Source: BMS3BBIN04 sp964552465
GTDB lineage: Bacteria; Electryoneota; Electryoneia; Electryoneales; Electryoneaceae
Reading direction: 5' to 3'
Length of the DNA stretch: 64,000 nt
Assembly: GCA_964552465.1 (NCBI GenBank)
Contig: CAZKGR010000001.1
Coordinates: 186,001 to 250,000, forward strand
The notes beneath the pieces are model-generated. The model had not been told where the DNA came from. It ran no database searches and was given only the letters and a program-made list of their open reading frames with translations. The translations under genes and the position numbers were made by a program. This document shows, piece after piece, positions 61,533 to 64,000 of the stretch (its first letter is position 1; each line of letters opens with the position of its first letter).

Positions 61533-64000
61533 ATGAGCTGGAACGGTGTATGTGGACTGCTTCTCGCCAGCCTGCTTGCTACTACGGCAATCGCAGTTGA
61601 TAACGTAACGGAGATGCCTGCCAACCCAATGCGTGCGATTGAAGTTGAAAAGCGCGTTGACGGAATTCGCTTTGACTTGGAACTATCAGCCCCTGTTATG
61701 GTTGATGTTCCGATGGATCTGGGGTATGGACAAGTACTCGAAATACCTGGCGCTGGCATGATACAAGAGGAAGGCTTACCAACTGTTCCAATCCTCTCGC
61801 GAATGTTCCGGATGCCGCTGACAGGTGGTGCACAAGCGGTAATTCTTGATACAGAATTTGAAACCCTGACAGGTTTGGAATACGCTGCCTACATGGGTAT
61901 GGAAGGTGACGATTTCATCTTTGGCGAACTGGATAACACCGTGGATGTATGGTATCCAGAGAATATCGCCGAAGTGACTGAGCCCGCCATTGCACGTCGA
62001 TTCCGTGTCTCGAACCTTGTGACCTATCCAGTGCAGGTTAACGCCTTCCGCAACGAGGTCCGTGTCTACAGCAACATCGAAGTTGATGTCCAGTATGACG
62101 GAGCAGGTGTGAACGAGCTTCAAGCTTATCCCACCGCATTGAGCGCGACTTACCTCCCGTTATATCAGAGCTTCCTCGACTGGGATACCAACGAACTCGA
62201 TGAGTTCGAGATTTACATAGGTTCGGTTCAGGTAATCTCCAATAATTCAGCATTGATGCAGATGACGGACTGGATCGAGTGGAAACGTCAAAAGGGCTAC
62301 AAGCTTGAATACATAACTGAATCGATGGTGTCCTGGACTGCCAGTGATATCAAAGCAGAGCTACAAACCCGGTGGGACAGCTCTGAGTACAAGTTTGACT
62401 GGGTGGTTGTGATCGGTGACGATCTCGGCGCCTACTTCACGCCCCCTGGCCAAGGTTACGGCGATCATAACTACATCACTCTCGCCGGAGATGATGAATT
62501 CCCGGAAGCTGGTGTTGGAAGAATCAGTATCGTAACCCTCCAGGAAATGAACGCGTACCAGAACAAAGTTCTCAGCTATGAACGTGATCCGTACATGGTT
62601 GAAACAGATTGGTACAAACAAGGAGTTGTGGGTGCAGGATCTGCTATCACTGGTATATCTACCGTTTACCTCGGACGTTACGCTCGCCACGCGATGTTGG
62701 ATATCGGATACACTCAAGTTGACACAGCCTGGTTCACTCAGGGATCATCAAGCTGGGTGAACAACCAGAATGAGCAGTCGGTTGAAAACGGCGTCTCATT
62801 CTTCAGCTACCGGGGTTATGCTGGCACAGGAATGAGCAATGCAACCATCAGCAACCTCACCAACTATTTCATGTTACCCATGGTACTCACGATTACCTGT
62901 AATGAAGGTAACTGGACAGGTGGTGATACCGGGAAAAATGAAGCGTGGATGCGTGCTGGCACAGTAAACGAACCCGCCGGAGGAATTGGTTGTATCGCGA
63001 CAGCGACACCAAATACGAACACCCGTTGCAATAACGCTCTGGCTGGCGGTGCTATTTCCTCAAATATCATTCTCCGCAACAAAGAGATGGGTGGTACCAT
63101 TTTCTGGAGCAAGGTCAATCTGTACAATTGTTTCTATCCCTGGGAAACTGACAATGTGTTGGGCTTCTCCCAATGGACAAACCTTATGGGTGACCCAACT
63201 GTTTGGCTGTGGACAGATATTCCGCAACCCCTTCAAGTTCAGCATCCAGCCTCTATCAAGTATGGTCGCAACGGTTATGAAGTGATCGTAACTGATGATC
63301 TGGGTAATCCTGAAGCTGATGCCTGGGTCTGTCTTTACAAAAATAATGCTCAGGACGACACCGTTGCATTCGGCATTACCGACGCTGCTGGTCGAATCGT
63401 TTTGGATGTCCCGTTCGCGTCGCTAGGTAACGCCAAGTTGACAGTAACCAAGCAGAACTTCCATCCTTATCGTACGGACGTTCCCGTTGAAGTCAACAGG
63501 CTGATGGCCGTTCAAAGTGTCCAGATAATTGATGATGGTCTATCTGGAACGCAAGGTGATGGTGATGGCTTAGCCGAACCGGGTGAAATCGTTGGTCTGA
63601 GTATTACGTTACACAACCTCTACAACCAGGTTGCGCCGCGTGTTGGTGCCGTCTTCACTACCGATGATCCCGCGATCGTGGAAACTGGTGGGGTTGCACG
63701 TTTTGGCTCCATCTGGAGTGGTGAAGCTCGTGAAGCGAACACCCTCGTGTTTATGCAAATCGCTGACGATGCACAGAGCGGCTGGATTGTGGAAGGCACC
63801 ATTGGCATGGGCATTATCCCTGTAGGTGGAACTGAGCCGAATGTTGTGCAGGAAGACCTGTTCACAATGAAGATTCATGCACCAGAATACGCGTATGTAC
63901 ATCACCAGGTCTTAGGATCCATCTCGCCGGGCATGACATTAGGTGTAGATTTCGACCTGGCAAACGTTGGGCTTAGCTCGGGAATAGCCGCACAGGCAGA
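61533..64000 (+). CDS. Gingipain-like C25-family peptidase, secreted (3' end beyond window)
   Basis: Partial: 822 complete codons from ATG 61533 (AGGAGGA site upstream). Signal peptide MSWNGVCGLLLASLLATTA. Residues about 50-200 resemble the gingipain propeptide. The catalytic region at about 260-500 has VVVIGDDLGAYFTP, ITLAGDDEFPEAGVGRIS and the Cys456 block TITCNEGNW. The usual His dyad motif (GHG) reads GYAG, with Tyr429 in the expected place. A MG2/Ig-like module follows from about 560 (VIVTDDLGNPEADAWVCLYKNNAQ), then a second beta module near 660. A sorting domain is expected beyond the edge, as in relatives. The family (C25) is clear; activity is uncertain. Confidence 0.82.
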   Translation, partial: MSWNGVCGLLLASLLATTAIAVDNVTEMPANPMRAIEVEKRVDGIRFDLELSAPVMVDVPMDLGYGQVLEIPGAGMIQEEGLPTVPILSRMFRMPLTGGAQAVILDTEFETLTGLEYAAYMGMEGDDFIFGELDNTVDVWYPENIAEVTEPAIARRFRVSNLVTYPVQVNAFRNEVRVYSNIEVDVQYDGAGVNELQAYPTALSATYLPLYQSFLDWDTNELDEFEIYIGSVQVISNNSALMQMTDWIEWKRQKGYKLEYITESMVSWTASDIKAELQTRWDSSEYKFDWVVVIGDDLGAYFTPPGQGYGDHNYITLAGDDEFPEAGVGRISIVTLQEMNAYQNKVLSYERDPYMVETDWYKQGVVGAGSAITGISTVYLGRYARHAMLDIGYTQVDTAWFTQGSSSWVNNQNEQSVENGVSFFSYRGYAGTGMSNATISNLTNYFMLPMVLTITCNEGNWTGGDTGKNEAWMRAGTVNEPAGGIGCIATATPNTNTRCNNALAGGAISSNIILRNKEMGGTIFWSKVNLYNCFYPWETDNVLGFSQWTNLMGDPTVWLWTDIPQPLQVQHPASIKYGRNGYEVIVTDDLGNPEADAWVCLYKNNAQDDTVAFGITDAAGRIVLDVPFASLGNAKLTVTKQNFHPYRTDVPVEVNRLMAVQSVQIIDDGLSGTQGDGDGLAEPGEIVGLSITLHNLYNQVAPRVGAVFTTDDPAIVETGGVARFGSIWSGEAREANTLVFMQIADDAQSGWIVEGTIGMGIIPVGGTEPNVVQEDLFTMKIHAPEYAYVHHQVLGSISPGMTLGVDFDLANVGLSSGIAAQA

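Overview
This window is about 64 kb of a Gram-negative bacterium of the FCB superphylum. The signs are an outer-membrane TonB receptor, a PorV/PorQ-like protein, several secreted proteins ending in type IX (Por) secretion-type C-terminal sorting domains, a gingipain-like C25 peptidase, and lipid A and heptose genes. No 16S rRNA is present. The mix (LVIVD propeller, two-component-type propeller repeats, PII, SpoIID-like protein, long-tailed ribosomal protein S16) fits a candidate lineage near Calditrichaeota, KSB1 or Marinimicrobia better than a typical Bacteroidetes, but this placement is inferred. Coding density is high, most genes lie on the minus strand, and I see no transposase, prophage, CRISPR array or rRNA.

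Layout. 1-7.7 kb (minus): TonB-dependent receptor, a 1245-residue secreted protein with a sorting domain, and a PorV-like protein cut by the window edge; this looks like one secretion or uptake module. 8.2-10.7 kb (minus): PhoR/PhoB-type two-component pair. 10.9-13 kb (plus): TrmH, then an ECF sigma factor with a membrane-anchored partner. 13.1-20.4 kb: NAD synthetase, a porin, an O-antigen ligase-like protein, a glycosyltransferase and a secreted protein. 20.4-36.3 kb (minus): one very long co-directional run that starts at an FMN riboswitch with its own terminator: ribD-ribE-ribBA-ribH, a secreted propeller protein, ecfT, truA, fructose-6-phosphate aldolase/transaldolase, htrA, purB, purC, psd, pssA, purS, purQ, tatC, tatA/B. 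Many junctions overlap by 1-20 nt.

36.5-37.5 kb (plus): two unrecognised small genes, a membrane protein and a cysteine-rich secreted peptide, closed by a terminator. 37.5-46.4 kb (minus): pseudouridine synthase, a dienelactone-hydrolase-fold protein lacking its catalytic residues, SpoIID/SPOR protein, lysC-dapB-dapA, glnB, a YchF-type P-loop protein, and a degenerate HD-GYP protein. 46.5-51.2 kb (minus): the ffh-rpsP-rimM-trmD-rplS translation operon plus an ECF-transporter S component. 51.2-54.1 kb (minus): heptose adenylyltransferase, tRNA-Val(CAC), heptose kinase and a lipid A acyltransferase. 54.1-64 kb: a TPR protein, an LVIVD-repeat surface protein, a decayed relic of a second sorting-domain gene, acetyl-CoA synthetase and the start of a C25 peptidase-like protein.

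The most interesting non-coding signals are: a dispersed family of GGGGACA/TGTCCCC palindromes; three intergenic arrays of 7-bp tandem units; the riboswitch/terminator at the head of the long operon; two mutually exclusive hairpins between the TonB receptor gene and its partner; and the fossil sorting domain at 58975-59113. Two proteins (38249-39055 and 45230-46405) keep an enzyme fold but have lost the catalytic or metal-binding residues.
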